A DNA stretch of 64,000 nucleotides from Silene conica. Its lineage: Eukaryota > Streptophyta > Magnoliopsida > Caryophyllales > Caryophyllaceae. Each line of letters begins with the position of its first letter. Within the stretch, counting starts at the first letter, position 1. The position numbers and the translations under genes were made by a program. Below the pieces are notes generated by a model that saw only the letters and a program-made list of their open reading frames with translations, had not been told where the DNA came from and ran no database searches. The stretch covers positions 7,650,649 through 7,714,648 of the forward strand of contig CM055312.2 in NCBI GenBank assembly GCA_029255685.2, written 5' to 3'. Shown here one piece after another: positions 26,801 through 38,488 of this stretch.

Positions 26801-29075
26801 TGTAATGCCTCGCATTTTTGGTTCCTTATATTTAAATCGTTCGTTTTATAAGTTTGCTCGTACTCGTTTTATACAGGGTGTTGTGGTCTTTGATGGGACT
26901 CGAAAGGGGAACTTAGTCACCTTAAGATAATTATAGTAATGCGTAGTTGTTGAGGTTCAAACCCAGGACCCATGGCAGCACGGCCATGGGCCTCGATATG
27001 CGTGCACAAACCAAAGAAACAGCCCACGTTTCTTTGACTTGTAAACCCTATTTTACACCCTTTCTTCAAGCCGTCATATTTAAGCTTAAACCCTGACCTA
27101 ATCTAGCCTATCTATCATACAAACACTTCATAGACTAACAACCGACATAGCATACTATACAAGGGTGGTGGTCACGGTGGTCATAGGGTGGTGAGAGGGC
27201 GTCGATCTGAGCCAAAAAGAGGTATGCTCAGCACGTTTCTTCTCCTTTCGTTCTGTCTGTCACGTTTTGTGGTACGTTTCAACCCTACGATTGTCTTTGT
27301 TGAGGTCTGGTTTTTATATGTATATGATCTATGATGTTTAGGGATGTGTCTGGGTTTTAGTCACGTCTTCGTCAACCACCTAGGGTCACCAGGCACGGGG
27401 TTTTACATCGCCTGTCACGACAGTGTCAGTATAGTCTCTACCAGGTCTGTCTACCCGCGGTTGTTTCAATCTCTCTCGAGGTGTGTTTTCTGTTGTGTTA
27501 GTATAAGGGAAAGGATGTTCGGTCTGGGGGTGGTCAAGGGAACGTAGTGGTGGTCGTCGTGGTGTTTACCGGTGGTTGTGTCGGGTCTGGTTGGAGTCTT
27601 CGTTTTCCCTGTTTGGTAGTATTCAGGGCTGGTGCGTGTACATGGAGTGTTGGGGGTGGTATCACCGACGACTAGGGGGAGGTCAATGCGGTGGTACCAC
27701 CAGGGTCGTTGTGTATGTTGTCAGGGTGGTCTGTGGTGGTTGTGGCTGGTGGTGGTAGGGACTGTGTAGGCGGCCAGGAGCGTTCGAAAACACCCTGGTC
27801 AGGTGGCTGAGTAACGAACCAGGCTGGTTCTGGTTCCTAGTTTGCCTCGCCGGCGGCCGACAAGGGGATTGCTGGTGGCCGCGAGGGTAGTAGGGGGTTC
27901 AGGGAGTGTGTTGCTGGCGGTGCTTGGTGGTCGTTGGGTCGTGTGTGGTGGTGAGGCGGTGTTGTATTCGGTTTAGGAGTCGTGGGTTTGGGCTGTTTGT
28001 TTAATTTTGTTTATTATTATTATTATTATTATTATTCTTATTATTATTATCATTATTATTATTATTTTTATTGGTTCTATTTTTGGGTTTAGAATATTTG
28101 TTGTTATGATGTTATATATTATTCATGGCATATTTAATTAGTAATTATGGTGTAGGATTTTATTTATGTTAAGTTTTAGATTTGAATTTCAACCCAAGTG
28201 TTTATTCTTTTTTTAGAAGTTACTATTTTTAGAAGCTACTATATTTAGAAAGTTACTATTTTGGGTAACTCGGTTGTTGAGAAACTTTCTAAATATAGGA
28301 AGTGTCTATAAATAGAAGGTGTACATATACTACGAGAATTAGGAAGTTATTAATTAAAGTAATACTTATCTAGGTGGAAGTTTCCGTGTGGAGCATTTTT
28401 AGTAGCAGTTGCGCAGTTATCTTTCTTCTACAGCTTGAGGTAGGGAAAACTACTAATGTTCGATGATGTGTAAACCGTTCATAGTTGATATCAAACATGT
28501 TGTTATATATTATCATGTGATCTTTATATTGTGTATTCATATAATACTGTGATAACGATGAGGCGATGAGATGATGGGTCTTGTGATTGGTGCGGAGATA
28601 ATGGGTCTTGTGATTGGTGTGAAGATAATGGGTCTTGTGATTGGTGCGGAGATATTGGGTCTTGTGATTCGGAGTGGAGATGATCGACTTTCTATTTTTA
28701 GTAATATGGTTTGTTTACAGTTTTACTCTACTCAACCTCGTGGTTGACCCTGTGTATTCGTGATCACCTGTGATGAACCAATAATTGGGGAGCAGACTGA
28801 CAGGTATAAAGACAATGGGAGCATCTGGGAAGGGAGAAGCATGGACCCGGACCTGTTTAGAGTCTAGATCACGTGATAGTAGTCTATGAGTTGTACTATT
28901 ACTTTTGGCAGAACAGTTTTCTCTTTGGTTTTGTAAGAACATGCTTTGAGTTTAAATTAAATATAAGTACTGTTTATCTTCCTTTGTAACTACTGCCTCG
29001 GGAAACTGAGATGGTAACACCTTTATTTATCTGAGGAGTCCTAGTTCAGGCCCTTAAATAAATGGGGGTGTTACA
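26801..29075 (+). repeat. Gypsy 3' LTR
   Basis: Starts TGTAATGCC and ends GTTACA, followed by CATAC at 29076-29080. Almost identical to the 5' LTR; the few differences include TACC/TGCC at the fifth to eighth bases and the (ATT)n length at about 28008-28072. Confidence 0.95.
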
Positions 29076-29080
29076 CATAC

Positions 29081-30000
29081 CTTCTCCGTCGTTTCCACTA
29101 TTTGGTGTAGAAAATCCGCCTTCATTAAGCTTAAATCTTTTACCACTACCAGCCGAGTCTGGGTCACTACCAAATGTAGGGGTATCTGGATCAGGATATT
29201 CATCAACATCAACATCAACATCAACAGACATAGTCTTTTGAGACTTATTATTGCTGGCACTCGAACCAATATTTTCTTCAACATATCGCCCGACAATTTC
29301 ATTCCATTTATTGTATTTTTTTTAACAAAATCCATGCACGTTCAAATTGAAACTTACCACCCTCCGTTTCAATATGAAGTGCGTGAGCTTCTTGAAGTAC
29401 ATCTTCCATATTCTTTCCACTAGACTTTCTCCTTAAAGCTTCTTCGTAACACGCAACCCATTTCATAACACCGGCATATATTCTACGAAAGCGACCACCC
29501 GACATGCCTGGATTTCTATCTTTAGGCATGAGAATTAGGTTAGCTTCACGTGCTTCATCAAATAACTTTTTGACTTTAACCTAAAGTGCATTTTTCTTTT
29601 GATTTGTGTCGATCACATTATCAGTTGAACTCATAAAAGATGAAATGAGTGCTTCATCTTCTTGAATAGTCCATCTTGATGATTGCCTTGATTTTTGAGT
29701 TACCCTTTCTGGTATTTGATTTCGCTCAACCACATTATCCCAATCGCTCATAGAAGTTTGAGATAAGTTAATTGAGGGTGTTTGAGATGAAATTTGCGGA
29801 TAACTTTGTTCATAATTTGAATAATTGTGGTCAGTTTGTGAAGAATGATTATAACTCTGATTAGGGTTATATTGTGGAGTAACTGAGATGTTTTGCCCAT
29901 ATTCTGCAGGATTTTAGACATTTTGAGGATTTTGAGGATTCAATTTTTTATCTTTCAGTTTCGCTAAAAGTTCTAACATTTGCATCTGAAAAGGATCCAT
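29081..30000 (-). pseudogene. Harbinger ORF1 (Myb/SANT-type), 5' part
   Basis: From ATG at 30000 (MDPFQMQMLELLAKLKDKK) the minus strand reads a Gln/Asn/Ser/Tyr-rich N-terminus, then SRWTIQEDEALISSFM, a Myb/SANT-like first helix. GRFRRIYAGVMKWVACYEEA and FERAWILLKK are typical of PIF/Harbinger ORF1 and plant trihelix-like relatives. An acidic (VD)n and GSGKRFKLNEGG linker follows. Lesions: TAA after LNPQNPQNV (about 29917), TAG after NQKKNAL (about 29580), and a one-base shift in the A8 run at about 29319-29326. The frame is cut at GEGM by the Gypsy insertion and resumes at 19215. Confidence 0.75.
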
Positions 30001-30067
30001 GAAAAATAACTAGATAAGATTGGAGACCTTTTTCCTCTTCCTCAAAGTTTCACGCAGTCTCTTCCTT

Positions 30068-30084
30068 ATGGATTGGAGATGCTC
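30068..30084 (-). repeat. Harbinger right terminal inverted repeat
   Basis: On the minus strand GAGCATCTCCAATCCAT, next to TTA at 30085-30087. Pairs with 14875-14890. Confidence 0.75.
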
Positions 30085-30087
30085 TTA

Positions 30088-30600
30088 CATGCCTTTGTGA
30101 GCGTGTGGCGCTCATGAACAAAATAAAGTCGTGTTAAATTTCAATTCAGGCGTGCTAAAGTCACTACTTCATACGGAGTACACATTACTAATTTATACTT
30201 TGAGCCTCTAAATAATCATTACCTCCTTCATATAGTAATTAATATCAAATCGATAGCTTAGATATGTCTGTCTAAAAATCTCATTTATAACTGTCATAAT
30301 TAAACTTGCGATTTTTTGCAAATTTTTATTTCCATTTGTCTTTCCACATATAGATTTTCTTCACAGACATATATATCTAAGCAACACAGTAGGGTTACTT
30401 TACTATTTCAGTAATTACTTTAACTTATATTAAAGACCTAGTTTTAATTAGGGTAGTGGAATATGTCAAAATAAAATGTAGCAAATATTATCAGATTAAA
30501 AAAATATTACTAAATTATACGGACTACAATTTTAAAGATCTTCCTAACAATAGTTTTGTTCATGATTTTGTTTGCGGTCTGTTGATTTGATGCAAAACGA
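30088..30600. other. AT-rich non-coding sequence
   Basis: No gene recognised. Contains the nonamer TACGGAGTA at 30172-30180. Confidence 0.4.
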
Positions 30601-30629
30601 GACAAAGACCAAGCTTTTGTAAATAGGTT

Positions 30630-31060
30630 AGACCTGGATACAGGTTAATCGGGTGGGTCTTTCATTAATTTCATATTAAACTACGTTGAGTCGAGTTATT
30701 CGGGTTCTTAGTCTGTTTCAGGTTTGTTGGTCGGGTCTGTTTTGGGTCAACCGGGTAAGATTATTTCGAGTCGGGTCATTTTCAAGTCAATGGATAAGAG
30801 GGAAAAACTCATTTCAAGTCTTTTTGGTTCAATTAGAGTTATATTTTATCAGGTAATTTCCGTGTTAAATTAGTTTCAAATCGAGTTATTTTCGGGCCGG
30901 ATCAGTTATGGGTCAAGAAAATTTGGGTCATGTTCGAGTCAGGTCGAGTTTCATGTCACATTCAGGTTATGTAGTTCGGTCAATTTTAGATTTCGGCTCA
31001 GTCTTTTAGGACCAGGTTAATCGAGTTGTTTTTCTTTTATCAGGTTTAAAATAGGTGAAC
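30630..31060. repeat. Degenerate GGGTC-type repeat, copy A
   Basis: Many spaced GGTCGGGTC/TCGGGTCATTTT motifs. Related along its length to 62095-62470: both share TTGGTCGG, CGGGTCATT, a block near AAGAGxGAAAAxCTxATTTCAA and TATATTTTA. It makes no protein. Confidence 0.65.
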
Positions 31061-31407
31061 TGTAGACAAATCGAGCAAAGAATGGTTTAGTCTAGTATGA
31101 ACCAAATTGTGCAATTTTGTCCGATCTTTTGCCCAGACCATTTAATAAACGAATAAACACGAATAAAAGACTGAGTGTGTTATACAATGTAATTATAAGG
31201 ACCTCAATTTTCATCAAGGAGCTTTAAAGACCTCAAATTTATTTTTTGACCAAAATACCCTTGTGTATTTACATTCACTCCATATTTTGTTGGTCAATTC
31301 AACACCATTATTAAATTGAATTTTCCAACGGAATTTTCATGAGGAGAGCCAAAATTTTTGCTTTGTAATTTTCCAAAGTGAAAAGTTAATAACGATTGAA
31401 CACTTAA

Positions 31408-32260
31408 GAGGATGAGAGTAAATTAGGTGACCTCTTAAAAAATTTCTCAATTACTTGTATAAAGTGAAATATAAGTATATGCTATTAAGTACTAACTTGA
31501 AAAACTTAATGGATAATGAGTTCACAAGAGGTACAACAGATCTAAGCAACAGTACGAGTGACTGTTGCACATCACTGGCAGCGAGATTAAAAAAGAGATG
31601 TGAAGAATAAATAAAGATAAGAGTAAATGTATAAAACAAACGATGTTTTAAAAATTGGTTCAACACCTACTCCGGAGTCTACGTCCAACCGTTATTTTAT
31701 CGCTTGTTTAGAGAGTTACCCAAACTTAACTAAACCTCTTACAATGAAAACAACTCGCCAATCTACCGGTTGTATTTGCTCAAAGCTACTCTGTTTCAAG
31801 ACTTGGACTCAAACTTAAAGCTATTCCGCTTCCAAAGTTTATGAAGTCCTATTTTTTTGGTTTACAGGATCAGAATTTCAAGGGTTCACTTAAGACTTAA
31901 GAACATGGAGATTACAATTAAGATCTAAACATGTGTATCATGGAACAAACTCATTATGTCACATTGGAGCTTACTGATACGTGAAGACTTTACAGCTTTA
32001 ATAAAAAAAACACGTCTTGAAGACTTTAAATCCTGAAAATGTTTTGCATAAAACTTAAAAGATAAACTTCAAAAGTACAAGTAATTTGCAGAAACTCTCA
32101 ATAAAATGTTTTGAAAAGTCTTGACAACAAATGAAAAATAGGAGGTTTATTTATAGGGGAAGAGTTGTGTAAAAGGTTTACCCTAAATAACTACTTTACA
32201 CTACTTTACTCTATTGTCCAATACTAATTATTCATTTTATAGTCCTGAAGTATAGTCAGT
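31408..32260. repeat. Dispersed repeat, copy B
   Basis: Partner of 11985-12830 in the same orientation, with GACTGTTGCACA, ACTGGCAGCGAGA and CAACCGTTATTTT in the same order. The two copies flank the Harbinger element on either side. Similarity continues weakly to about 32690. Confidence 0.7.
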
Positions 32261-32750
32261 TTTTGTAGGCTCAATGCCGAAAAATTATATGTTTTTTTCT
32301 TTTCTGATTTGTAAAAGACATTTATTTTGAAAACAGAAACATCATTTGTTATGTTCGAAATTATTTTTCACTTTGAGAAAATACTCCATATGGTTTATTA
32401 GATGAAACAGTTCAGTGCATTGTTGCATGACTAAGCAGTCACTTGATTTTAATAGAATTGTTACACTTACTCTTACAACATTTCGACTAATATTAGGAGA
32501 TGTATCTCTGTTCTTGACTTGTACCTACTTCAATTGATAATGTTGAATCTTCTTAGAAGTCCATTTGATTGTCTCAATCACTAGTCCACTTGTTTGCTTC
32601 AATCACTAAGCAACGGTAACTAAAAGCAAACGATCAAATAACAAGTGAACTTGTCATTATCAACCTAAGTGTTTTAACACAACGAAATCTCCATATCAAA
32701 ATATTTGGTAATTTTTTTAACATTTTGACTTGAGCAGAAAATTACAAGGG

Positions 32751-33067
32751 ACTATAGAAAGAAAAATAGGACCGATTTTCCGTCGCAAACTTGTCCCACA
32801 TCGACATAGTTTGAGAGACTTGTTATGTTTATAAAGTGTCTTCCACATACTTGTTTGAAAAAAAATTCTCAAAATTTGTTTAATGCGGAATTTTCGTAGC
32901 CAAATAGTTTGTTACAGAGTTAATGTAAAAATCTCTTAGCTTATTTGCAACAAAAAATCATGATTGGCCATTTGCGAAGACTTTTTCGTCGTAAAATACC
33001 AATAGCGACCCATATGGGTTATTTTGCAGTGCAAACGATTTGTTGCTTTAACACCTTTTTAATAGTG
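32751..33067. mobile_element. Possible non-autonomous CACTA element
   Basis: The right end read on the minus strand starts CACTATTAAAAAGGTGTTAAA. The left end GACTATAGAAAGAAAAATAGG is similar apart from its first base. CGTCGCAAAC and CGTCGTAAAA motifs near both ends resemble subterminal repeats. No 3-bp target duplication confirmed. Confidence 0.4.
32793..32836 (+). promoter_or_regulatory. snRNA-type USE plus TATA pair
   Basis: GTCCCACATCG (32793-32803) matches the plant snRNA upstream sequence element, and TTTATAAAG (32828-32836) follows after 24 bp, the spacing of Pol III-type U6 promoters. No U6 or other known snRNA follows; at the expected start (about 32858) there is A-rich sequence. 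It sits within the putative CACTA element. Confidence 0.4.
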
Positions 33068-33106
33068 CATATATAATGATTATTTTTAAATTAAATTACC
33101 AAAATA

Positions 33107-33135
33107 CTAGTGTAACACCCGTGAAAAATCACGGG
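33107..33135 (-). mobile_element. Orphan Helitron 3' end
   Basis: On the minus strand: hairpin CCCGTGATTTTTCACGGG (33118-33135), 7-nt spacer, CTAG at 33107-33110, then T. Nearly the same end as at 63386. I found no matching minus-strand 5' end in the window. Confidence 0.6.
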
Positions 33136-33258
33136 GTTGCGTAACTTATTTCTAAAGATGACATATATAAATTTTATTTATTATTTAGATAAATAAGCTA
33201 TTTATTCGAACATTTGTACTTTTTAAAAACTTTAAGCTATGTAAGTACACATAATCAA

Positions 33259-33300
33259 TCAATATATATAATTAAAGGAGGCTTTTTTCAAGCGACGTGG
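33259..33300 (+). mobile_element. Orphan Helitron 5' end
   Basis: TCAATATATATAATTAAAGG after A, followed by GAGGCTTTTTTCAAGCGACG. Very like the 5' end of the 74-4128 element, so it probably starts a plus-strand Helitron whose 3' end I could not assign. Confidence 0.5.
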
Positions 33301-33980
33301 TAGTCTCCAAGTATTACGAAACGCTATATTATAAATAATAATTTATTTATTATTTTTCTATTAGAATTAGAAAATAAGAAAATAATAAATTATTTAAATT
33401 AAAATTAGAAAATAGTTGATTAAATAATAATTTATTTATAATTTTCCTATTAGAATTAGAAAATAAGAAAATAATAAATTCATTACAATTTTTCTATTAG
33501 AATTAGAAAATGGTTGATTATTTATAAATTTCCTACTAGATTTAGAACAATATTATTATTTAAGATTTATATACGTACTATATAAGGTTATTAACTTTAT
33601 TCAACATTTTTATTAAATATGAAAATAATAAATTATTTAAATTTTTTCAGTTAAAATTAGAAAATTAAAAAATATTTGATTAAATAATAATTTATTTATA
33701 ATTTTCCTATTAGAATTAGAAATTAATAAATTAATAAATTAATTACAATTTTTCTATTAGAATTAGAGAATGGTTGATTATTTATAAATTTCCTATTAGA
33801 TTTAGAACAACATTACTGTATTATTTAACATTTGTATACTTACTATATTAGGTTATTAACTTTATTTAATATTTCTATTAAATATGAAAATGGGAAATGA
33901 GTTAGAAAATAATTGCTTATTTACAAATTTTCTATTAGACTTTTAATATTATTCTTTAATATTTATAAATTTACTATTTA
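33301..33980. repeat. AT-rich degenerate tandem units
   Basis: Blocks of AATTTATTTATAATTTTCC, TATTAGAATTAGAAAAT and AAGAAAATAATAAATT recur three or four times over 680 bp. Non-coding. Confidence 0.6.
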
Positions 33981-34369
33981 AGGTTATTAGCTTTATTCAA
34001 CCTTTAACTCAGTTTGTCTTCGTCTTAACATTAAAATGGGTTAAAAATAGTCCCACTTGGAAATATGAAACAAATTTGTTACTTTTCCTTATGCATTATG
34101 TTTTTATCTTTTCCATATTACTTGACCCTTCTTAAATTTAAAATGAATACCCCGTCTTAATTAAAAATTTGTGAAACTAATAAATGAAAGTACTTAAGTA
34201 TTAAACATTATAAACTTTCGTACTTAACAATGCGAAAGAAATGAGATAAATTGTTTAATTAAGTAAAAACGGAAATAAGACAATGTCAAATATACTATAC
34301 TTTAGGAATATAAATATAAATATTAAAGATAACAATGATGATTTAGATAGATGAAGTGCAATAATTGTG

Positions 34370-36400
34370 TGGATGACATTTATTTTAAATGAATATTGAA
34401 AGGTAGGTATTTCATAAACAACAAAATATTTTTTTCCTGCATATTTTCACTTTATTCTTTATAAAGGAGATATTGTTTTATAGAGTGACGTATTTTTTAC
34501 GAGAGTGGGGGTAAATAGGTTTTGAGGGAGGAGGTATGTGTCTTAAGGGGTATGGTTAGGCTCCGACGTTTAAGAGTAAAATTTGAGTAGTACAATAAAA
34601 TCTCGATATACATGGTAGTTCGGGGATTCAGTTGATGATTTTGATGATCAAGTTGGTTAGTTGAGTTGTCAAGTTTCGATTTAATAAATATAAATATATA
34701 ATTAAAAATATAAATAATAAAGAATAAAGAATACAACGACGTACATGAGTCAAGCGGAATAACTGTGTTGGCGAGATGAAATTTAATCGTGTATTAGAAG
34801 GTATTTCATAAACAACAAAGTAATGACAAATAAAAGATGTTCCGAGACGAATAGAGTAAGGAGTACAACGATCGAAATTATTTTTAATCATAGTATTAGA
34901 CTAATTATAGTTTAGTATAGTCCGTATTGCTTTTGGTCCTCCATATTTTCAACTTATTTTTTACAATAAGATATTGTTTTATAGGGTAGTGGTTGATTTT
35001 ACATTAGATCTGTCGATTTTTGTTTTTCGGAATGGGGGTAGATAGGTAAGGTCTCAAGGGATGAAGTAAGTGTCTTGGGGATAAGGTTACTCGATCTCCG
35101 ACGTTTAAGTGTGATTTGAGTTGTACAAAAAAATGTCTATAGGTTATGGTTTTTCAGGAATACAGTTGATTATGTTGGTCAACTAGGTTAGTTAGGTGAA
35201 AAAGGTACGAAGAATACCTGAATGGTATGGGAAAATGGTACATGTGTACTAAAGTTATGATTAGAACAACTGAGAAAGTAAGTAAAATATACTTTAGATA
35301 ATTCCAAAAAAAATGCCAAATTTCAATTAAGGAATATAAATATAACAACAAGTCTCTCTTGTGACGGATGTATCCGTCACAAGTTTGCAACGGGGAAAGT
35401 ACTACTCTTGTGGTCGTATAAAACAAAATAGTTTATTACTCCTTCGGGCCTTCGCTTTGGGTATTAGAGATGATTCCAATTTTGTTAATGAGATGAAATG
35501 TAAGTGCGTATTATTAGAAGGTATTTCATAAACAACAAAGTATTGGATAATTAAAAGAATTTCCGAAACGAAAACGTCGTAAGAAAATCAAAGTTATTTG
35601 TTAGTCATAGTTATAAGATTAGAGTTTATAGTTTGTATTTTATTTTCCCCATACATATTTTCAGTTTTTTTTACAGTTGGACATTGTCTTATATGATGTG
35701 AATTGATTTTACATTGGATGTGTCATTTTGTTGATCAGGGGTACGGTGGGCCGGGGAATCGGGGATACATAGGTCTTGAGGGTAGAAGTGTCTTGGGGGT
35801 AGGGTTACTCTTTTACTTTTAATAGTGTGTTTGAGTAGTAGTGCAATCAAATGTCGATAAGCTAGAATGGTTGAGGCATACAGTTAATTGATTTAAGTTG
35901 GTTAGTTGGGTCAGAATATATGATGAATGCCAAAATGGTGTAGAAAAAAGGTAGTAAAGCAATGTTTAGAAAAATTGTGAGAAAATAATTATAAGAATTT
36001 CATTCAAGATTGTATAATGTGGAAAAGACAGAGGCACATATGTTCTAAAATTAGGTTAAAAATCTCTTAAATATCATGTTTATAAACTCAATTTTGATTG
36101 TCAGCTTATATGATGGTTGTTGATTTTACAATGGATGTGTTTATTTTTTTAAAGAGGTGGGGTTATATAGATTTTGAAGTAGGAGGTAAGTGCTTTTAAG
36201 AGAGGGTTACTTTTCGACATTTAAGAGTGTGATTTGAGTAGTACAAGTAAATATATGTACGATGAGGTTGTTCAGTGATGCGTACAGTCGACTCTGATGG
36301 TCAAGTTGGTTAGTTAGGTGAAAAAGGTATGATGAATGCCTGAATGGTGTGGAAAATGAAGGGTATGTAGTAAGAAAATTGAGGAAGTACATAAATTTTA
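34370..36400. repeat. Four long degenerate tandem units (about 0.45-0.7 kb)
   Basis: Each unit has, in order, GGTATTTCATAAACAACAAA, a CATATTTTCA block, ATTGTTTTATA, a G-rich stretch with GGGGGTA and GGTCTTGAGGG, CGACGTTTAAG, TTTGAGTAGTAC and GTTGGTTAGTTG. G-rich blocks lie near 34510, 35035, 35745 and 36165; the last unit is incomplete. The minus-strand frames here follow the repeat and are not genes. Confidence 0.6.
35358..35383. repeat. Perfect 26-bp palindrome
   Basis: CTTGTGACGGAT, two bases, ATCCGTCACAAG. Similar inverted motifs occur at 2525-2563 and 3505-3543, and fragments near 41805-41835. Confidence 0.8.
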
Positions 36401-37059
36401 TTTCAAGATTGTATTACGTGTAAATGACATAGACATATATGCAATAAAAATAGGTTAAAAATCTCTAAAATATCATGTTTTCAAACTCAATTTTGTTTTT
36501 CTTTGTGAAAGACAAAAATACCTAATCAAATTTAATAAATGTCATGTCAATAAAGTATTATTAACTTTTAACTAGGCTATTTTTTTCTTGGTGATCGATT
36601 AAAAAAACATCATGATTTAAATTTTACACCAAACTCCAATGTAACATCTCGGGGTGTTGCATCCTCCATTCATTCTTTGTCACTTCTCTCCTCCCCTATT
36701 TGTTAACTAAATAAAAAATTGCATGTCTTTGTTTCCCCCGTCAAGCACATCTCATTCAAATAAGGTCGGTTTTGAAGGTAAAAGCTAAGTTTCAATAGAT
36801 GGATGAACTTTTCAAAGGGAGAGCTAACTTTGAGGATAAGTTTGGGTGTTTCGTGAATGAGGAGTGACTTGAATATTTTAGGCGTGTATTGGAAACTAGA
36901 AGAAAGGTGTCGATGATGAATTAGATGGTTGTTTGAGGTAGTTATAAAGATGACTCAATCGCATTTGGTGGTTAATTTCATGATAGGTTAGTAGGCGTGA
37001 CTTTAGATTGCGGACTTTTTCATGTGTTGTTCGAAGAGTAAGAATAGGTTTAAAGGGTT

Positions 37060-37258
37060 TTTTTTTTTGATGAGGAGGGGTTTAATCCCCCCGGGCCCAT
37101 GCATTCCCGCACCACTACATGGACCATGTAAGCTACCCCTTTGGGGGCTGCAGTGGCTAAGTGGTCATCGCCCCAGCTGGTAATCGAACCTGAGACCTCT
37201 CAATTCCTGCATTTCTGCAAGCTTTAAGGTTTAACTCAGTTATCACTAGACTAACACC
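37060..37258 (-). mobile_element. tRNA-derived SINE, copy 1
   Basis: On the minus strand it begins with a tRNA-like head: box A TAGTCTAGTGATAAC (37239-37253) and box B GGTTCGATTACC (37179-37190). An unrelated body follows and an A tail at the left end. An 8-bp target duplication, AAAGGGTT, lies at 37052-37059 and 37259-37266. Non-coding; mobilised by LINE machinery in known SINEs. Confidence 0.85.
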
Positions 37259-37372
37259 AAAGGGTTATTTCGTGTGCTATTGTAGATGATTGCGGCGAGT
37301 TGGGTGGTTAGTTGTAGATTTGGATTTAATACGACAGACGCATAATAGGTGTGTGGATGATGATAACATCTA

Positions 37373-37835
37373 TCTATATAATAGTATAAAACAGAAACCA
37401 CTACAAACTCAATTTGACACGTGTCGTTATTCTATGCAAATATTTCCGCCTACTCTACCCAAGTCTAACCCTAGCATATGTCAATTCTAATTAGCCGCCC
37501 TCTTCTCATTCTCTCATATCACTAGATGATTTCCATGGAAACCTCCTTAATATTTGTTTGCGATTTTGATTAATCTTTGTCTTACATTTCTTTCTCAGCC
37601 TCTCAGGTCAGTAACCCTAACAATCTAACATCCTCCTCCATCTATAACATTAATGACATAAATGAATATAAACGAGTTAATTTTATTAACAAAATATCAC
37701 ATTTATAGAACGAACTAATACTATTTTTATATCAAGAAAAAAATTATTATGATTATTTCTTATTTATATAGTGACAAGTTTTATGAATATCACACATAAT
37801 TTAGTATCCGTGCATCGCACGAGCAAAAATACTAG
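37373..37835 (+). mobile_element. 463-bp mini-Helitron
   Basis: The 5' end A/TCTATATAATAGTATAAAAC starts at 37373. The 3' end has the hairpin CGTGCATCGCACG near 37810-37821, an A-rich spacer and CTAG at 37832-37835, then T. No coding sequence. A four-base shift of the 5' end (37369) is possible because TCTA is repeated. Confidence 0.65.
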
Positions 37836-38275
37836 TAATATTAATAAGAGTAACAATTGTGAGACATAAAATGAAGAGTAAATTAATAAACACTACCAAC
37901 TTTAGTCCTCTTTTTCATAATCAATACCAACATAATTAATAATTAGTAATCAGTACCAAGATATTACTTTTTTTCTACGTCAGATACCAAGTGGTCGTTT
38001 TACTCTAGTTTTTTCTTACTTTAAAATGTGCTTTTATCTAAGAGAATGATTTTGGAGCTGAGTGTCTAGAGATTTGTACTTGAATAATGGCTTTTTGGAC
38101 CTCTTCGAGTAGGTTAGTATAGGATTTTCACGTGACTTGGTACCTATCTTAGAAAAAAGTTAATATTTTGGTAGTGATTACTAATTATCAATTATGTTGG
38201 TACTGATTATGAAAAAGGATCCTTATATTGGTATTGTTTATAAATTAACTCTAAAATGAAACAATTAAGACATAG

Positions 38276-38488
38276 CTTTTTTTTTTTTGGTGATAACGAG
38301 GGGTTTAATCCCCTGGGCCCATGCATTCCCGCACCACCACATGGACCATGTAAGTCACCCCTTTTGGGGGCTGCAGTGGCCAAGTGGTCATCGCCCCAGC
38401 TGGTAATCGAACCTGAGACCTCTCAATTCCTGCATTTCTGCAAGCTTTAAGGTTTAACTCAGTTACCACTGGACTAACACCACTTGGT
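38276..38488 (-). mobile_element. tRNA-derived SINE, copy 2
   Basis: Same family and orientation as 37060-37258. Box A TAGTCCAGTGGTAAC (38462-38476) is closer to consensus than in copy 1; box B is at 38402-38413; A tail at the left. An 11-bp target duplication, TTAAGACATAG, is at 38265-38275 and 38489-38499. Confidence 0.88.

Larger units (their letters stand above)
19216..29075 (+). mobile_element. Ty3/Gypsy chromovirus LTR retrotransposon, 9860 bp
   Basis: Complete element with LTRs 19216-21487 and 26801-29075 (TG...CA), PBS 21491-21502, gag-pol 22029-26634 and PPT 26788-26799, flanked by CATAC. Domain order gag, zinc knuckle, protease, RT, RNase H, integrase identifies Ty3/Gypsy. The integrase C-terminus ends in a chromodomain-like segment ([21 protein letters not shown]). 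Long LTRs and this ending suggest the Tekay/Del clade (inference). I count about a dozen substitutions between the LTRs plus a microsatellite length change, so the insertion is young. One frameshift breaks pol. Confidence 0.95.
14875..30084 (-). mobile_element. PIF/Harbinger DNA transposon, interrupted by a Gypsy element
   Basis: Terminal inverted repeats GACCATCTCCAACCAT (14875-14890) and, on the minus strand from 30084, GAGCATCTCCAATCCAT. TTA flanks both sides (14872-14874 and 30085-30087), the usual 3-bp PIF/Harbinger target. The element carries both expected genes in the same orientation, a Myb/SANT-type ORF1 and a DDE transposase. Without the 9.86-kb Gypsy insertion and its target duplication it would be about 5.35 kb. 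Both genes carry lesions, so it is no longer autonomous. Confidence 0.8.

Noticed and set aside
36635-36665. Possible further minus-strand Helitron 3' end (TGTAACATCTCGGGGTGTTGC)
   Set aside because: The hairpin is lost and no CTAG follows; too degraded to call.
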